DNA of 64,000 nucleotides from DAIOEK01 sp963828285 (GTDB lineage: Bacteria; Chloroflexota; Anaerolineae; Anaerolineales; Anaerolineaceae): positions 201,462-265,461 of the forward strand of contig CAWHEB010000008.1 in NCBI GenBank assembly GCA_963828285.1, written 5' to 3'. The position numbers and the translations under genes were made by a program. The notes under the pieces were generated by a model. The model was not told the origin of the DNA and did not search any database. It worked only from the letters and a program-made list of their open reading frames with translations. This document shows, in pieces, positions 8,350-17,797 of this stretch (positions within the stretch are counted from its first letter, which is position 1; every line of letters starts with the position of its first letter).

Positions 8350-8742
8350 ATGGAACGGAATAAAACCAATTACACAACTATAGACGAGTATATTGCCGGA
8401 TTTGAACCTGCTGACCAAAAGGTTCTAGAGGAGATCAGGAAAACGATCAAATCTGCAGCCCCGGAAGCCGGGGAAATGATCAATTATGGAATCCCAACCT
8501 TTACATTAAAAGGTAATTTGGTGCATTTTGCGGGTTTCAAGAATCATATCGGCTTCTATCCAACTCCCAACGGAATCGAGAAGTTCAAAGAGGAGTTGAA
8601 AGGATATGTTCAGGCGAAAGGATCTGTCCAATTCCCATTGGATCAACCCATTCCATTCGATTTAATGAAGCGGATCACTTTGTTCCGTGTTCAGGAAAAT
8701 CTGGATAAAGCCGCATCGAAAGCGAAAAAGAAAACAGCATGA
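8350..8742 (+). CDS. DUF1801 (YdhG-like) protein, copy 1
   Basis: A 130-residue DUF1801 domain protein. Family hallmarks are YTTIDEYIAGF at the start, AAPEAGEMINYGIPTF in the middle and FPLDQPIPFDLMKRI near the end, with a Lys-rich tail. Some relatives are described as frataxin-like iron chaperones, but the function here is unknown. A GGAG ribosome site precedes the ATG, 14 bases after the RpoA-CTD-like gene. The next gene is a clear tandem paralogue. Confidence 0.85.
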   Translation: MERNKTNYTTIDEYIAGFEPADQKVLEEIRKTIKSAAPEAGEMINYGIPTFTLKGNLVHFAGFKNHIGFYPTPNGIEKFKEELKGYVQAKGSVQFPLDQPIPFDLMKRITLFRVQENLDKAASKAKKKTA

Positions 8743-8791
8743 TTTAATAAAGGCATTGAAAATTTACTCAGGATAAAGTTGAGGGAAACAC

Positions 8792-9169
8792 ATGGATGCA
8801 AAAAATACGGGATACACCTCGATCGATGACTATATCGCGGATTTTCCGAAAGAAATTCAAGATATATTACAACGGGTTAGGGAAACAATCAAATCCGCGG
8901 CGCCTGACGCCAATGAAACCATCAAATATGCCATGCCCACCTTTATGCTGTACGGCAATTTGATCCATTTTGCGGCGTACAAGAAGCATATCGGCGTGTA
9001 CCCTGTTCCGCTGGGAGATGACAAATTTAATCGAGATGTCGCCCCTTTTATTAAATCCAAGGGGACACTACAATTCCCACTGGATAAACCCATTCCGTAT
9101 GATCTGATCCAGAGAGCAGTTACCTTCAGGGTCATGGATACCCAGAAAAAAGCGGCAACCAAACAATAA
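8792..9169 (+). CDS. DUF1801 (YdhG-like) protein, copy 2
   Basis: A 125-residue paralogue of the preceding gene, colinear along its length: YTSIDDYIADF, AAPDANETIKYAMPTF, FPLDKPIPYDLIQRAV. The two arose by tandem duplication and then diverged. The ribosome site is a weak GAGGGAAA. A third DUF1801 protein is at 54889-55311. Confidence 0.85.
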   Translation: MDAKNTGYTSIDDYIADFPKEIQDILQRVRETIKSAAPDANETIKYAMPTFMLYGNLIHFAAYKKHIGVYPVPLGDDKFNRDVAPFIKSKGTLQFPLDKPIPYDLIQRAVTFRVMDTQKKAATKQ

Positions 9170-9192
9170 TAATCAACAGCGTGGAGAAACAC

Positions 9193-9696
9193 ATGAACAT
9201 GAAAGATCACATCCTGGCGGCATTGAGAGAACAAATTGACCAATGGGAGCAGGTCCTCGGAAGATTATCTGAAGAACAGATCACCACTCCCGGGGTATTC
9301 ACAGAACTGTCTGTCAAAGACAATGTCGCCCATCTTTGGGCATGGCAGCAAAGGTCCATAGCACGTTTTGAGGCTGCCAGGATGAACAGCGAACCGGAAT
9401 TCCCCAACTGGGCGGTTACATTCAATCCCGAGAATTTTGACGATACCAACGCGACCAATGACTGGATCTATCAAAGTTACCGCAACCTTCCATGGTCTGA
9501 AGTGCATCTCAAATGGCGGGAAGGCTTTGAACGCTTAATTGAATTGGCTGCAGACTTTAAAGAAATGGACTTTTTTAACGGAGATAAATATCCGTGGCTG
9601 GATGGTGCACCGCTCGCTATAGTTCTTCTTGGTACATATGACCATCACCTCGAGCATATGGATTACATTTTGGAACGCTTGTCAACGTCAGCTTAA
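9193..9696 (+). CDS. DinB / ClbS-DfsB-type four-helix-bundle protein
   Basis: A 167-residue helical protein of the DinB_2/ClbS (DfsB) group. His residues typical of the metal site are seen in VKDNVAHLWAWQQ near the N-terminus and in TYDHHLEHMDYI near the C-terminus. Relatives include bacillithiol-dependent transferases and ClbS, a colibactin-resistance hydrolase; activity here is not assigned. The ATG at 9193 follows a GTGGAG ribosome site. The GTG at 9181 is a possible alternative start. Confidence 0.82.
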   Translation: MNMKDHILAALREQIDQWEQVLGRLSEEQITTPGVFTELSVKDNVAHLWAWQQRSIARFEAARMNSEPEFPNWAVTFNPENFDDTNATNDWIYQSYRNLPWSEVHLKWREGFERLIELAADFKEMDFFNGDKYPWLDGAPLAIVLLGTYDHHLEHMDYILERLSTSA

Positions 9697-9735
9697 GTTC
9701 AAGATCAAAGTTTCCTGGTCCAAATGAGACTAGAT

Positions 9736-9772
9736 TCCCCGGTCAGACCTGATCTCCGGGGATTTTGATTTT
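9736..9772 (+). terminator. Intrinsic terminator after the DinB gene
   Basis: A 7-bp GC-rich stem (9736-9742 with 9756-9762) is followed by a T-rich stretch. It closes the small-gene run 7.5-9.7 kb. Confidence 0.65.
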
Positions 9773-9859
9773 ATTCACACCTATTTCATAAGGTGATCGA
9801 TCCCAGTTCTGGAATTCCATATTCCGCGCTATAGTTAATTAGAAAAAGTGGAGAGGGAT

Positions 9860-10837
9860 ATGAAACTGGATCAAGAATTGTTTGCCATCGATGCACAAGA
9901 TATGACTTTGAGGTTGACCGAATTTATCAGAGAAAGATGTGCAGCCCTGGGTAGGGATGGGATACTGGTCCCCTTCTCAGGAGGGCTGGATTCAAGCACC
10001 GTCCTCTTATTATGTGTCAAAGCGGTTGGGGTTGAAAAAGTCACCGCATTATTGATGCCTGAAAATCAGGGAAATCCGGACGCGATGAAATACTCCCGGT
10101 TATTGACCAACCGATTCAAGATTAAAACCATCACCAGAAACCTTTCACCCATATTGTCCAGTCTCGGGACTTATAACTTCATCCTTTCTTTCTTACCGAC
10201 CCGTGCGCTCAAAGAATGGGCTGCACGCCGCTATATGCGATCTGCCGGCGAGAATCCATTTCTAAAGATTGTTAGAGGGGACGCCAAAGCATTCCATCGC
10301 AAGGGATATGCCAGGATCAGCTCCAAGCAGCGCATCCGCACGGTAGTGGAATATATGATCGCGGAAGAAATGAATTATCTGGTGGTGGGCTGCGCCCATA
10401 AATCGGAAGACATGGTCGGTTTGTTTGTGAAATTCGGAGTGGACGATATTGCCGACCTAATGCCATTGAAGTATTTGTATCGAACCCAAATTCTACAGGT
10501 AGCCAGTGAAATTGGCGTACCGGAAGAGATCCTCGCGCGAAGTCCGAACCCGGATATCATCCCCGGAGTCACCGACAAGTATTTGGATATCCTGGGACTG
10601 CCATCAGAGACGATCGATCTGTTGATGTACGGGGTTGACCATGGGCTGGAAGATGAAGATATATCCACCCAGTTGAATATCCCCATCGAAAAAGTTCAGG
10701 TAAATTCGGAATGTCATTCACCAAACAGAACATATGCGCAATCCGTCGCAAACCCTGACCTGGGAATAATTGTTCGATTTGGAAATATCCAACATGATCT
10801 ATGTAAACACCTAATAGTCAATGGATGGTCAATATGA
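9860..10837 (+). CDS. NAD synthetase-like PP-loop ATPase
   Basis: A 325-residue N-type ATP pyrophosphatase most like ammonia-dependent NAD synthetase. The PP-loop is SGGLDSST (about residue 40). The later block CAHKSEDMVGLFVKFGVDDIAD and the region YRTQILQVASEIGVPEEIL match NadE's substrate and metal region. It carries an insertion around residues 100-150 compared with ordinary NadE. The GGAGAGGG site supports the ATG at 9860. The last 45 or so residues, after IPIEKVQ, do not look like the family and may be read out of frame. Another PP-loop amidation enzyme is the main alternative. Confidence 0.7.
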   Translation: MKLDQELFAIDAQDMTLRLTEFIRERCAALGRDGILVPFSGGLDSSTVLLLCVKAVGVEKVTALLMPENQGNPDAMKYSRLLTNRFKIKTITRNLSPILSSLGTYNFILSFLPTRALKEWAARRYMRSAGENPFLKIVRGDAKAFHRKGYARISSKQRIRTVVEYMIAEEMNYLVVGCAHKSEDMVGLFVKFGVDDIADLMPLKYLYRTQILQVASEIGVPEEILARSPNPDIIPGVTDKYLDILGLPSETIDLLMYGVDHGLEDEDISTQLNIPIEKVQVNSECHSPNRTYAQSVANPDLGIIVRFGNIQHDLCKHLIVNGWSI

Positions 10838-10873
10838 TGTCAAAGACCCAATTCACAACCCCCCATACTCGAG

Positions 10874-11251
10874 ATGCGAGTTGCCTTAACCACATCAGAC
10901 TATGAAAGACTAACCCGGTTTTATTGCCAGGCGTTGGGTATCGATCCCGCTAATCTTTGGAATAATGGGCAGGGACAGGCTATGATTCTGGAATTAGGAA
11001 AGGCAACACTGGAGTTGTTCGATGAAGTTCAGGCTGAAACCGTCGATCAGATCGAAGCCGGAAAACGGGTTAGCGGGCAAATCCGGTTTGCTTTTCAGGT
11101 GCCGGATTTGAATAGTGCAGTGAAGCGGTTGGTGGAGTACGGTGCAGTCATGGTTCACCCTCCGGTAGTCACTCCCTGGGGTGATACCAATGTCCGCTTC
11201 ATGGATCCGGACGGAATGCAAATCACTCTTTTTCAAGTCATGAAAAAGTAA
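10874..11251 (+). CDS. VOC-family (glyoxalase/dioxygenase fold) protein
   Basis: A 125-residue vicinal-oxygen-chelate protein. It has the paired beta-alpha-beta layout: TTSDYERLTRFYCQALG at the start, ATLELFDE, then FQVPDLNSAVKRLVEYGA and TPWGDTNVRFMDPDGMQITLFQ. A metal Glu is plausible in LELFDE. The substrate is unknown; relatives include glyoxalase I, fosfomycin- or bleomycin-resistance proteins and ring-cleavage dioxygenases. The frame is open only from 10838, so the ATG at 10874 is the only sensible start. Confidence 0.82.
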   Translation: MRVALTTSDYERLTRFYCQALGIDPANLWNNGQGQAMILELGKATLELFDEVQAETVDQIEAGKRVSGQIRFAFQVPDLNSAVKRLVEYGAVMVHPPVVTPWGDTNVRFMDPDGMQITLFQVMKK

Positions 11252-11350
11252 TCCGAATGTTAGTATTTTTGAAAATAGTTATTCTTTTAGAAAATCTGCG
11301 ATATGTTTTTCGGAACATTTAACCTAGGCTATCGGAGGAATGATCCAACT

Positions 11351-12034
11351 ATGACGATCGATAAAATAACAACAGATTCTGAAACAATTATCCAGCGCTC
11401 ATCGCAGAAAATTGCTTATATCTCAGCGGTTTTGGTCACAATTTGGGCAGCGCTCTATTTTATTGGATTGGCAGGGAAATTGGTCGTGGATGGAAGTGTC
11501 CATTCCACATCATCGCCATCCATTCAATGGGTGTCAGCAGTGGTCGGAATCCTATTAGACATTTCATTGTTAGTCCTATTTATAAGCCTGCGGAGGCTTG
11601 TCCCTATACGCAATCAAGTTTATGCTGACCTCGCAACTTTATTGATGTCCCTGGTCTGTGTCACCAGCAGCATGAACTGGTTTGTTCAACTGACCATCGT
11701 TCCCGGACTGGTCCAAATGGGTGATGCATCGATGCTGGCTTTACTGGACGTCCATCACACCGGATCAGTGATGTTCGCCTTCGAACATTTGGGGTGGGGA
11801 TTGTTTTTCGGACTGTCTGCTATTTTCATGGCAGCCTCTTTTGCGGGCACTAAACTTGGTTTATGGATCCGATGGCTGCTTACCGTAAGTGGTATTCTGA
11901 GTTTGATCCACTTCATTGGGATCATCTCAGGCAGTGAATTTCTTTCTGATACAGGGTATATTGCCTGGGGCATCCTGCTTCCAGCGGCGTCCATCCTGTT
12001 GATCGGATGGAGCAAACAACAAAAGGAGTCTTGA
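11351..12034 (+). CDS. Multi-pass membrane protein (DUF4386-like)
   Basis: A 227-residue membrane protein with about six hydrophobic segments, beginning IAYISAVLVTIWAALYFIG and ending ILLPAASILLIGW. The pattern, with a polar loop holding SMNWFVQLTIVP in the middle, resembles uncharacterised DUF4386-type proteins. No catalytic motif is evident. A GGAGGAA site lies about 12 bases before the ATG at 11351; an in-frame ATG at 11303 is less likely. The PhzF gene starts immediately after its stop. Confidence 0.65.
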   Translation: MTIDKITTDSETIIQRSSQKIAYISAVLVTIWAALYFIGLAGKLVVDGSVHSTSSPSIQWVSAVVGILLDISLLVLFISLRRLVPIRNQVYADLATLLMSLVCVTSSMNWFVQLTIVPGLVQMGDASMLALLDVHHTGSVMFAFEHLGWGLFFGLSAIFMAASFAGTKLGLWIRWLLTVSGILSLIHFIGIISGSEFLSDTGYIAWGILLPAASILLIGWSKQQKES

Positions 12035-12820
12035 ATGAGATTGCAAATCTTCCATGTGGATGCGTTTACGGATCAAGTCTTCAGCGGCAACCCCGCGGCA
12101 GTCTGTCCCTTACAGCACTGGTTAAAAGACGAGACCATGCAGAAGATCGCCATGGAGAATATGCTGGCAGAGACTGCTTTTTTTATTCCGGTTGCAGGCG
12201 GATTTGCCATCCGCTGGTTCACCCCGGATATTGAAATGGATTTGTGCGGACATGCCACACTCGCATCGGCGCATGTGATTGGCAGACATCTCTTTCCTGG
12301 TACGAAAGAAATCCTGTTCCAATCGCGGAGCGGCGAATTGAAAGTAGAAGTAGGAAAAAAGTTCATCACTCTCAATTTCCCGGCACGGGATCCTGAACCC
12401 GCACAGGCTCCGCAGATCATTTTGGATGGTTTCCCAATAAAACCTACCGAAGTGTTGAAAGCCAGGGACTACATGCTGGTCTATGAAGATGAAGACACCG
12501 TGCGAAATATGAAACCAAACCGGACTGTGCTCGACCAGATCAATCTGGACCCGGGTGGAATCATCCTCACCGCACCCGGGAAGGATGTGGATTTTGTATC
12601 CCGGTTTTTCACCACTCAGTCGACAAATTTTGAAGACCCGGTAACCGGTTCAGCACACTGTACGCTGATCCCCTACTGGAGCAAGAGACTGGACAAGAAG
12701 AGTCTGGAAGCTTTCCAGGTATCTGCGAGAGGGGGAAGATTAAGCTGCGCGAATGCCGGAGAGCGGGTTTTGATCGCAGGTGAAGCAGTGACATTCATGG
12801 AAGGATGGATCAATCTGTAG
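12035..12820 (+). CDS. PhzF-family isomerase/epimerase
   Basis: A 261-residue PhzF-like protein with the diaminopimelate-epimerase fold. It begins LQIFHVDAFTDQVFSGNPAAV. The catalytic glutamate of the family is Glu46 in MLAETAFF, and FTPDIEMDLCGHATLASAHV carries the conserved CGH. DPVTGSAHCTLIPYW near residue 205 is the second half-site. Substrates outside phenazine biosynthesis are mostly unknown. The ATG directly abuts the stop of the membrane protein gene, and a strong terminator follows. Confidence 0.92.
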   Translation: MRLQIFHVDAFTDQVFSGNPAAVCPLQHWLKDETMQKIAMENMLAETAFFIPVAGGFAIRWFTPDIEMDLCGHATLASAHVIGRHLFPGTKEILFQSRSGELKVEVGKKFITLNFPARDPEPAQAPQIILDGFPIKPTEVLKARDYMLVYEDEDTVRNMKPNRTVLDQINLDPGGIILTAPGKDVDFVSRFFTTQSTNFEDPVTGSAHCTLIPYWSKRLDKKSLEAFQVSARGGRLSCANAGERVLIAGEAVTFMEGWINL

Positions 12821-12848
12821 CTGGAATTCCATAACCAGTACTTCTCAA

Positions 12849-12882
12849 CAGGTGTGCTAAACAAGTGGCGCACCTGTTTTTT
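12849..12882 (+). terminator. Intrinsic terminator after the PhzF gene
   Basis: A 9-bp stem (12849-12857 with 12868-12876, one G-T pair) is followed by six T residues. Confidence 0.85.
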
Positions 12883-13078
12883 GTGATCCGAAAACTTCAT
12901 TACCTTTTTGGATTGGCGGGGTTATAACCTGCATAAACTTATCGGTAACCATCTTGATGATGTATTCGCTCGATAATAGAAAGTAAAACTTATCTGTATT
13001 TCAACCTGTTCTTCCACTAACTACTTGAACACAACACCTATGCAGGTTGGCATTGCAGTTCCAAATTGAGGTAAATCG

Positions 13079-14608
13079 ATGGATTTTTTGAAAAACATTC
13101 AACTCATTCAAGGGGGAATGGGGGTTTATGTATCCAACTGGCGAATGGCGAAAGCTGTCTCCATGGAAAGACCCGGCGTGACTGCCGGTACCGTGTCCGG
13201 GACCGGATTGGATCTGGTATACGTGCGTATGCTCCAATTAGGCGACCCGGGCGGGCATGTCCGACGTGCCATGACCGCATTGGATTCCAAATATGGCGTA
13301 AATATCGGCCAAAAGATCACCGAGCGTTACTTCATCGAAGGCGGAAAAGCGCCAAAAGATCGATTCAAGATCGCACCCATGCAATACTTGCGTGGTCCGG
13401 ACGGTACGGACAATATCCCCATGCCGGCCAATCCGCCGGTTCCTTTCGCGCTGACTGTCAGGGATGACATCGTTGAACTCCTGATCGCCACCGGATTTGC
13501 TGAAGTATGGCTGGCAAAAGAAGGTCATTCCGGAAACATTTTCATGAATTTTTTGAAGAAGATAGAAATCCCGCTTGTGTTCACCATGTATGGAGCAATG
13601 CTCGCGGGTGTGGATGGCTTTATTGTCGGGGCGGGGAATCCGGATGGACTGCCTGCGATCAGCGCCAGCCTGGCCAATCACGAGACGGTGAAGATCGATA
13701 TGCTGGTTTTGTACCGCGAACCGGGAGAAGACTTCTATATTTCCTTCGACCCGAAACAGGTGGCAGACGGTAAGCTTGCCCAGACACCCGTGAATCGTCC
13801 CGCTTTTCTGGCGATCGCGTCCTTGGATAATCTTGTACAAACACTGGCTCAAAGTCAAACACAAGCGCCGGACGGCTTCATCATAGAACATCACACAGCA
13901 GGTGGACACAATGCCGGTCCGCAAGGTCCGATGAAAGTGGATGATAAGGGACAACCCATCTATAGTGAACTGGATGAACCCAATCTGGATGTGATCCGGC
14001 AAGTGGGTATTCCATTCTGGTTGGCAGGTGGATATGGCAGCCGGGATCGATTGCAGGTTGCCAGAAACGCCGGAGCGACCGGGGTACAAGTTGGATCCGT
14101 GTTCGCGTTATCCGAAGAATCCGGGATGAAACCAGTGTACCGCTCTGCCATTCTGGAGATGATCAAAAAAGGGACTGATGATGCCGCGGTAGTTCAGACT
14201 ACGCTGTTCTCCCCGACCGGATTCCCATTCAAGGTAGTCCAGTTGATGGATACACTCGCAAGCGATGAGGTTTATTCCCATCGGTCGCGGATCTGCGATA
14301 TCGGTCTGTTGCAGCAACGCGGACTGACCGCACCCGACGCGAACGGGAACCGCAAATTATTCCAACGCTGTTCGGCAGCCCCGATCGAGGATTTTGTCAA
14401 CAAACGTGGACTGCGGCACAACGCGGAATCCAAGCGGTGCCTTTGTAATGGTTTGATGTCCACTGTCGGATTGGGACAGGTGTTAATCAATGGAGAGGAA
14501 CCTCCGATCATCACGCTGGGAAACCACCTGGATGGAATCCGCAGACTGTCGCATCAGGGACAAAATACCTACTGGGTCAAGGATATCGTTCAGGATATTT
14601 TGGGTTAG
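13079..14608 (+). CDS. Nitronate monooxygenase / 2-nitropropane dioxygenase family protein
   Basis: A 509-residue flavin-dependent TIM-barrel protein. It starts NIQLIQGGMGVYVSNWRMAK, the family's FMN-domain opening. Later blocks are IIEHHTAGGHNAGP, with the HxxGGH-like flavin region, and FWLAGGYGSRDRLQVARNAG followed by GVQVGSVFALSEE, the phosphate-binding part. It is longer than the typical enzyme of about 350 residues, with an insertion before the GGH block and an extra C-terminal part from about residue 390. It probably oxidises nitronates or acts as a related enoyl-reductase-like flavoprotein. It stands alone, with a terminator about 90 bases downstream. Confidence 0.82.
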   Translation: MDFLKNIQLIQGGMGVYVSNWRMAKAVSMERPGVTAGTVSGTGLDLVYVRMLQLGDPGGHVRRAMTALDSKYGVNIGQKITERYFIEGGKAPKDRFKIAPMQYLRGPDGTDNIPMPANPPVPFALTVRDDIVELLIATGFAEVWLAKEGHSGNIFMNFLKKIEIPLVFTMYGAMLAGVDGFIVGAGNPDGLPAISASLANHETVKIDMLVLYREPGEDFYISFDPKQVADGKLAQTPVNRPAFLAIASLDNLVQTLAQSQTQAPDGFIIEHHTAGGHNAGPQGPMKVDDKGQPIYSELDEPNLDVIRQVGIPFWLAGGYGSRDRLQVARNAGATGVQVGSVFALSEESGMKPVYRSAILEMIKKGTDDAAVVQTTLFSPTGFPFKVVQLMDTLASDEVYSHRSRICDIGLLQQRGLTAPDANGNRKLFQRCSAAPIEDFVNKRGLRHNAESKRCLCNGLMSTVGLGQVLINGEEPPIITLGNHLDGIRRLSHQGQNTYWVKDIVQDILG

Positions 14609-14697
14609 ATAGCTCTTCCGATAATAATTCGAACAGGTTCCAAGATCTTGCGATAATACTTATCTTCCTGATCACGGCTGATCCATAATTGAAATGG

Positions 14698-14724
14698 AAA
14701 ATCACGGAACTCTCCGTGGTTTTC
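14698..14724 (+). terminator. Intrinsic terminator after the nitronate monooxygenase gene
   Basis: An 11-bp stem (14698-14708 with 14713-14723, loop ACTC) has its 3' arm ending in TTTT. Confidence 0.75.
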
Positions 14725-14864
14725 TACATTATCGTTTGTTTTTGAATGCTTGAACTACTTCAAAAAAGACAATCTTCCACTTAAGACATATTAATTTAGC
14801 AGGAAACACGGTCGACAAGTTGATCGCATTGTCGAAATTCAAAGTGCTGTACAATTCCTATATT

Positions 14865-16364
14865 ATGGAATCCAATCAGGGAACAATTGATAAGCTGGTG
14901 ACCGGTGCCAGACAAGGAATGATTGGCACCATTGGAGGTCGATTCCTCGGCGTGCTTGGAAGTATTCTGGCTGCCCGAATTCTCGGGCCGGCAGTCTTTG
15001 GGTTGTATGCAATTGGCTGGACCTTGCTCAGGTTTTTATCACTTTTATTTCCCATGGGAATGGATAGAGCTGTCCTTCGGTTCGCCCCACAGTATTGGAA
15101 GAGAGATCCTGAGGGATTGAAAGGCTTGTTTTATCAGACCATCTTTCTGTCTTTTGGATCAGGTCTGATTTTTGGAATACTTCTTTATTTGCTAGCGCCA
15201 TGGCTGGCAACTACGGTCTATCACAAACCCGAACTATTAAGCGTGTTTCGCCTGTTTTCGATTGCATTTCCGATGCTTTCCCTGCTAATTGTAGTGACAG
15301 CAGCAACACGGATCACGCAAAAAGTAAAAATCTCCATGCTCATTCAGGATATTGGCCAACCCATCCTTGGTCTTTTCTTGATGATCGGATTTTATTTTCT
15401 CGGTCTGAAAATTTCAGGGGTAATCCTATCAGATATCATCTCAATTACCATTGCAGCAGTAGTCAGCATTGTATTTATTTTTAGAGTATTTCCAGAAATA
15501 ATCCCCACGCAAACGAAATATAAAAACTCTCTGCAGGAGTTGTTTGCATATGCGGTACCAGCCGCATTGGGTGGAGCTTTTTCGGTCTACGTTTTCTGGA
15601 TCGACCGGATCCTGATCGGTTACCTGCGACCATCGTACGACAATGGCATATACCTGGCTGTATCACAAATCTCGACCATCTTTCTGGTCATCTCATCGGG
15701 AATAAATTCCGTGGTTGTGCCAATATTCTCAAGTCTTTTTCATCAAAAAGACATGAAGACGCTTGAAGAGATCTACCGCATCAGCACCAAATGGGGGATT
15801 TATTTTAGTGTGCCGATCCTGATCGTTTTATTGATCTCACCAGGATCCACTCTTTCGTTGATTTACGGAGGACAATACCAGGGTGGAGCGATTGTCCTTC
15901 TGGTTCTACTTGCCGGTCAAGCGGTAAACTTGATCACTGGATCAGTGAATCCATTATTGATCATGACTGGAAATCAGAAGTTTTTATTCAAGCTATCCGG
16001 AATTGTTTTAGCGGTTGATATTATTCTTAATTATTTATTGATCAAGAGATATGGATTGATCGGCGCTGCTGTGGGAACATCCATCAGTTTGAGCGGATTA
16101 TATTTAATTGCGCTATTCTGGGTCAAGTATAAACTTGGTTTATGGCCATACGATCGACGCTACCTGAAAGGATTATGGGCTGGATTGGCAGCAATTCTTA
16201 TTGTCGGGTTGATCAAGATGACCAATCCAGTGACAGCGCCTTGGGGTGTAATTTTGCAAGGGATCGGTGCGCTGGCAGGATTTTTTGGCATGCTGTATCT
16301 ACAAAAGCTGGACTCTGAAGATCTGAAGTTCATTCGAAATATTTTTAATAAATTCAATGCTTGA
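14865..16364 (+). CDS. Polysaccharide flippase (Wzx/PST family)
   Basis: A 499-residue protein with about 12-14 hydrophobic helices, typical of oligosaccharide flippases. The start ATGIGTIGGRFLGVLGSILAA-like segment (residues about 16-40) and LGPAVFGLYAIGWTLLRFLSL are characteristic. It would move lipid-linked repeat units across the cytoplasmic membrane. The ATG at 14865 gives the usual start; an upstream in-frame TTG at 14820 is less likely. It is the first gene of the polysaccharide cluster, and its TGA overlaps the next ATG (TGATG). Confidence 0.88.
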   Translation: MESNQGTIDKLVTGARQGMIGTIGGRFLGVLGSILAARILGPAVFGLYAIGWTLLRFLSLLFPMGMDRAVLRFAPQYWKRDPEGLKGLFYQTIFLSFGSGLIFGILLYLLAPWLATTVYHKPELLSVFRLFSIAFPMLSLLIVVTAATRITQKVKISMLIQDIGQPILGLFLMIGFYFLGLKISGVILSDIISITIAAVVSIVFIFRVFPEIIPTQTKYKNSLQELFAYAVPAALGGAFSVYVFWIDRILIGYLRPSYDNGIYLAVSQISTIFLVISSGINSVVVPIFSSLFHQKDMKTLEEIYRISTKWGIYFSVPILIVLLISPGSTLSLIYGGQYQGGAIVLLVLLAGQAVNLITGSVNPLLIMTGNQKFLFKLSGIVLAVDIILNYLLIKRYGLIGAAVGTSISLSGLYLIALFWVKYKLGLWPYDRRYLKGLWAGLAAILIVGLIKMTNPVTAPWGVILQGIGALAGFFGMLYLQKLDSEDLKFIRNIFNKFNA

Positions 16365-17797
16365 TGGGTCAAAATAGTATGCTCACGAATTCCAAATATG
16401 ATTCCGATAAAAAATTTGTATTTTATCTAAACCTCATCATAGTCCTTTTGAGCATCACCATACTGCGATTACCAATCGTACTTGGCTATCGATATGATTT
16501 TTTCATTAGAGGTTTCACATCGGTCCCGTTGTTTTGTGTATTTGTAATGAATTTGTACTACATCAGAAAATTCAAGATTCGTCTGCACATCGATCGCAAG
16601 CTGACCGCAACGCTGCTACTCTTTATGGTGATTTGGATCGTAGCACTTCTCAGAACAGCATTCATCGAGATCAATTTTGATACTTTTACTGCTTTTCTGA
16701 TCCTTTTTACCTACTTTCCTCTCGGTATGTATGTTTTTTCTGTCTTCCATGCCATTCCGGAAGAAAATCAGCAGATCAAGCTGGCGAAGGCAGTTGTCTA
16801 TTCCTTTGTTTTATATGTTGTATTAAATTTTGTTTTTCATTGGATCGGGATTTCTACGAATGATGAAATTTACCTCACCAGGTATCCGGCACAAATGCTT
16901 GGTTTGCTTGGAATCAAAACATATCGAGTATTATTTCCTATGGCTGACGGAAACAACAGCTTTGGAATACTCGCTGGAGCGTCATTAGTTGGAGTAATTC
17001 AATTACTCAGGAGCCGTTCTGGAAATATCGAGAGGATCATCTATATCCTGGTCAGTCTGGTTTGCCTGTCAGTAATTTTTATGACAGATTCTCGCGGGGC
17101 GCTTATTTTTTCTGTAATCTCGATATTCCTGCTATTTATTCCTAAAAATGCCTTTCGCTATCTCCGATGGAGTCCCATATTCATTTCCCTCATTCCTTTG
17201 ATGGCATTTACATTCGTTCCAAATATCCTTTCGAATTCCACCACATGGCTAAACCGTCCATCCGGAGAAAACATTCCGGTACAAGGTATAAGGCAAGACC
17301 CATCATGCCAACAGTCTCTGAATAATAATGGCGGCTCATTGAGTAACCGGCCGATCATTTGGCAGATTATCCTTAATCATCTGAAGGATTTCAAACCTTC
17401 ACATATATTTGGTTATGGTTATCGAGGTCATGTCGTTTCCTCGATATCAGATCAGTATGACTGCCTGTTTGCCAGTTATGCAAAAAGCAATCTCGCCTCA
17501 TCTCATAATATTTGGCTGCAATTGATCCTAGATATTGGCTATTTCGGATTGTTAATTACTGTCATTCTCTTTGTTTTACTGACACTCATTCTCACACAAT
17601 CATGGATTTCAAACAACCTTGCCATTTTCCCATCGATGCTCGGTGTTCTGTTTTATATTATTATGATTGGTTCGTTGGAAGCGCCCATATCACCTGATTT
17701 CTACGGTCCATTCATTTTCCTAATTCTTATAACTATATGCAGTATGTTTTTCTCGCAGATCAAGAATGTCAACAAACCGGAGAATCCACATTTATGA
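16364..17797 (+). CDS. O-antigen polymerase/ligase-like membrane protein
   Basis: A 477-residue protein with about ten membrane helices and a large extracytoplasmic loop around residues 290-385. The motif SSHNIWLQLILDIGYFGL is the usual His-containing block of the O-antigen ligase/polymerase (Wzy_C) superfamily. It probably polymerises the repeat unit exported by the flippase. The ATG at 16364 overlaps the flippase stop by one base, and the end overlaps the next start (ATGA). A second member of the superfamily lies at 21253-22548, so one is likely polymerase and the other ligase. Confidence 0.82.
   Translation: MGQNSMLTNSKYDSDKKFVFYLNLIIVLLSITILRLPIVLGYRYDFFIRGFTSVPLFCVFVMNLYYIRKFKIRLHIDRKLTATLLLFMVIWIVALLRTAFIEINFDTFTAFLILFTYFPLGMYVFSVFHAIPEENQQIKLAKAVVYSFVLYVVLNFVFHWIGISTNDEIYLTRYPAQMLGLLGIKTYRVLFPMADGNNSFGILAGASLVGVIQLLRSRSGNIERIIYILVSLVCLSVIFMTDSRGALIFSVISIFLLFIPKNAFRYLRWSPIFISLIPLMAFTFVPNILSNSTTWLNRPSGENIPVQGIRQDPSCQQSLNNNGGSLSNRPIIWQIILNHLKDFKPSHIFGYGYRGHVVSSISDQYDCLFASYAKSNLASSHNIWLQLILDIGYFGLLITVILFVLLTLILTQSWISNNLAIFPSMLGVLFYIIMIGSLEAPISPDFYGPFIFLILITICSMFFSQIKNVNKPENPHL

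Noticed and set aside
13238..14089. 283-codon open frame on the minus strand
   Set aside because: It is antisense to the nitronate monooxygenase gene, has no family features, and its His/Arg-rich composition is that of a shadow frame.
14829..14855. Promoter TTGTCG / TACAAT before the flippase gene
   Set aside because: The spacer is only 15 bp and the -35 match is weak; not enough to support as a feature.
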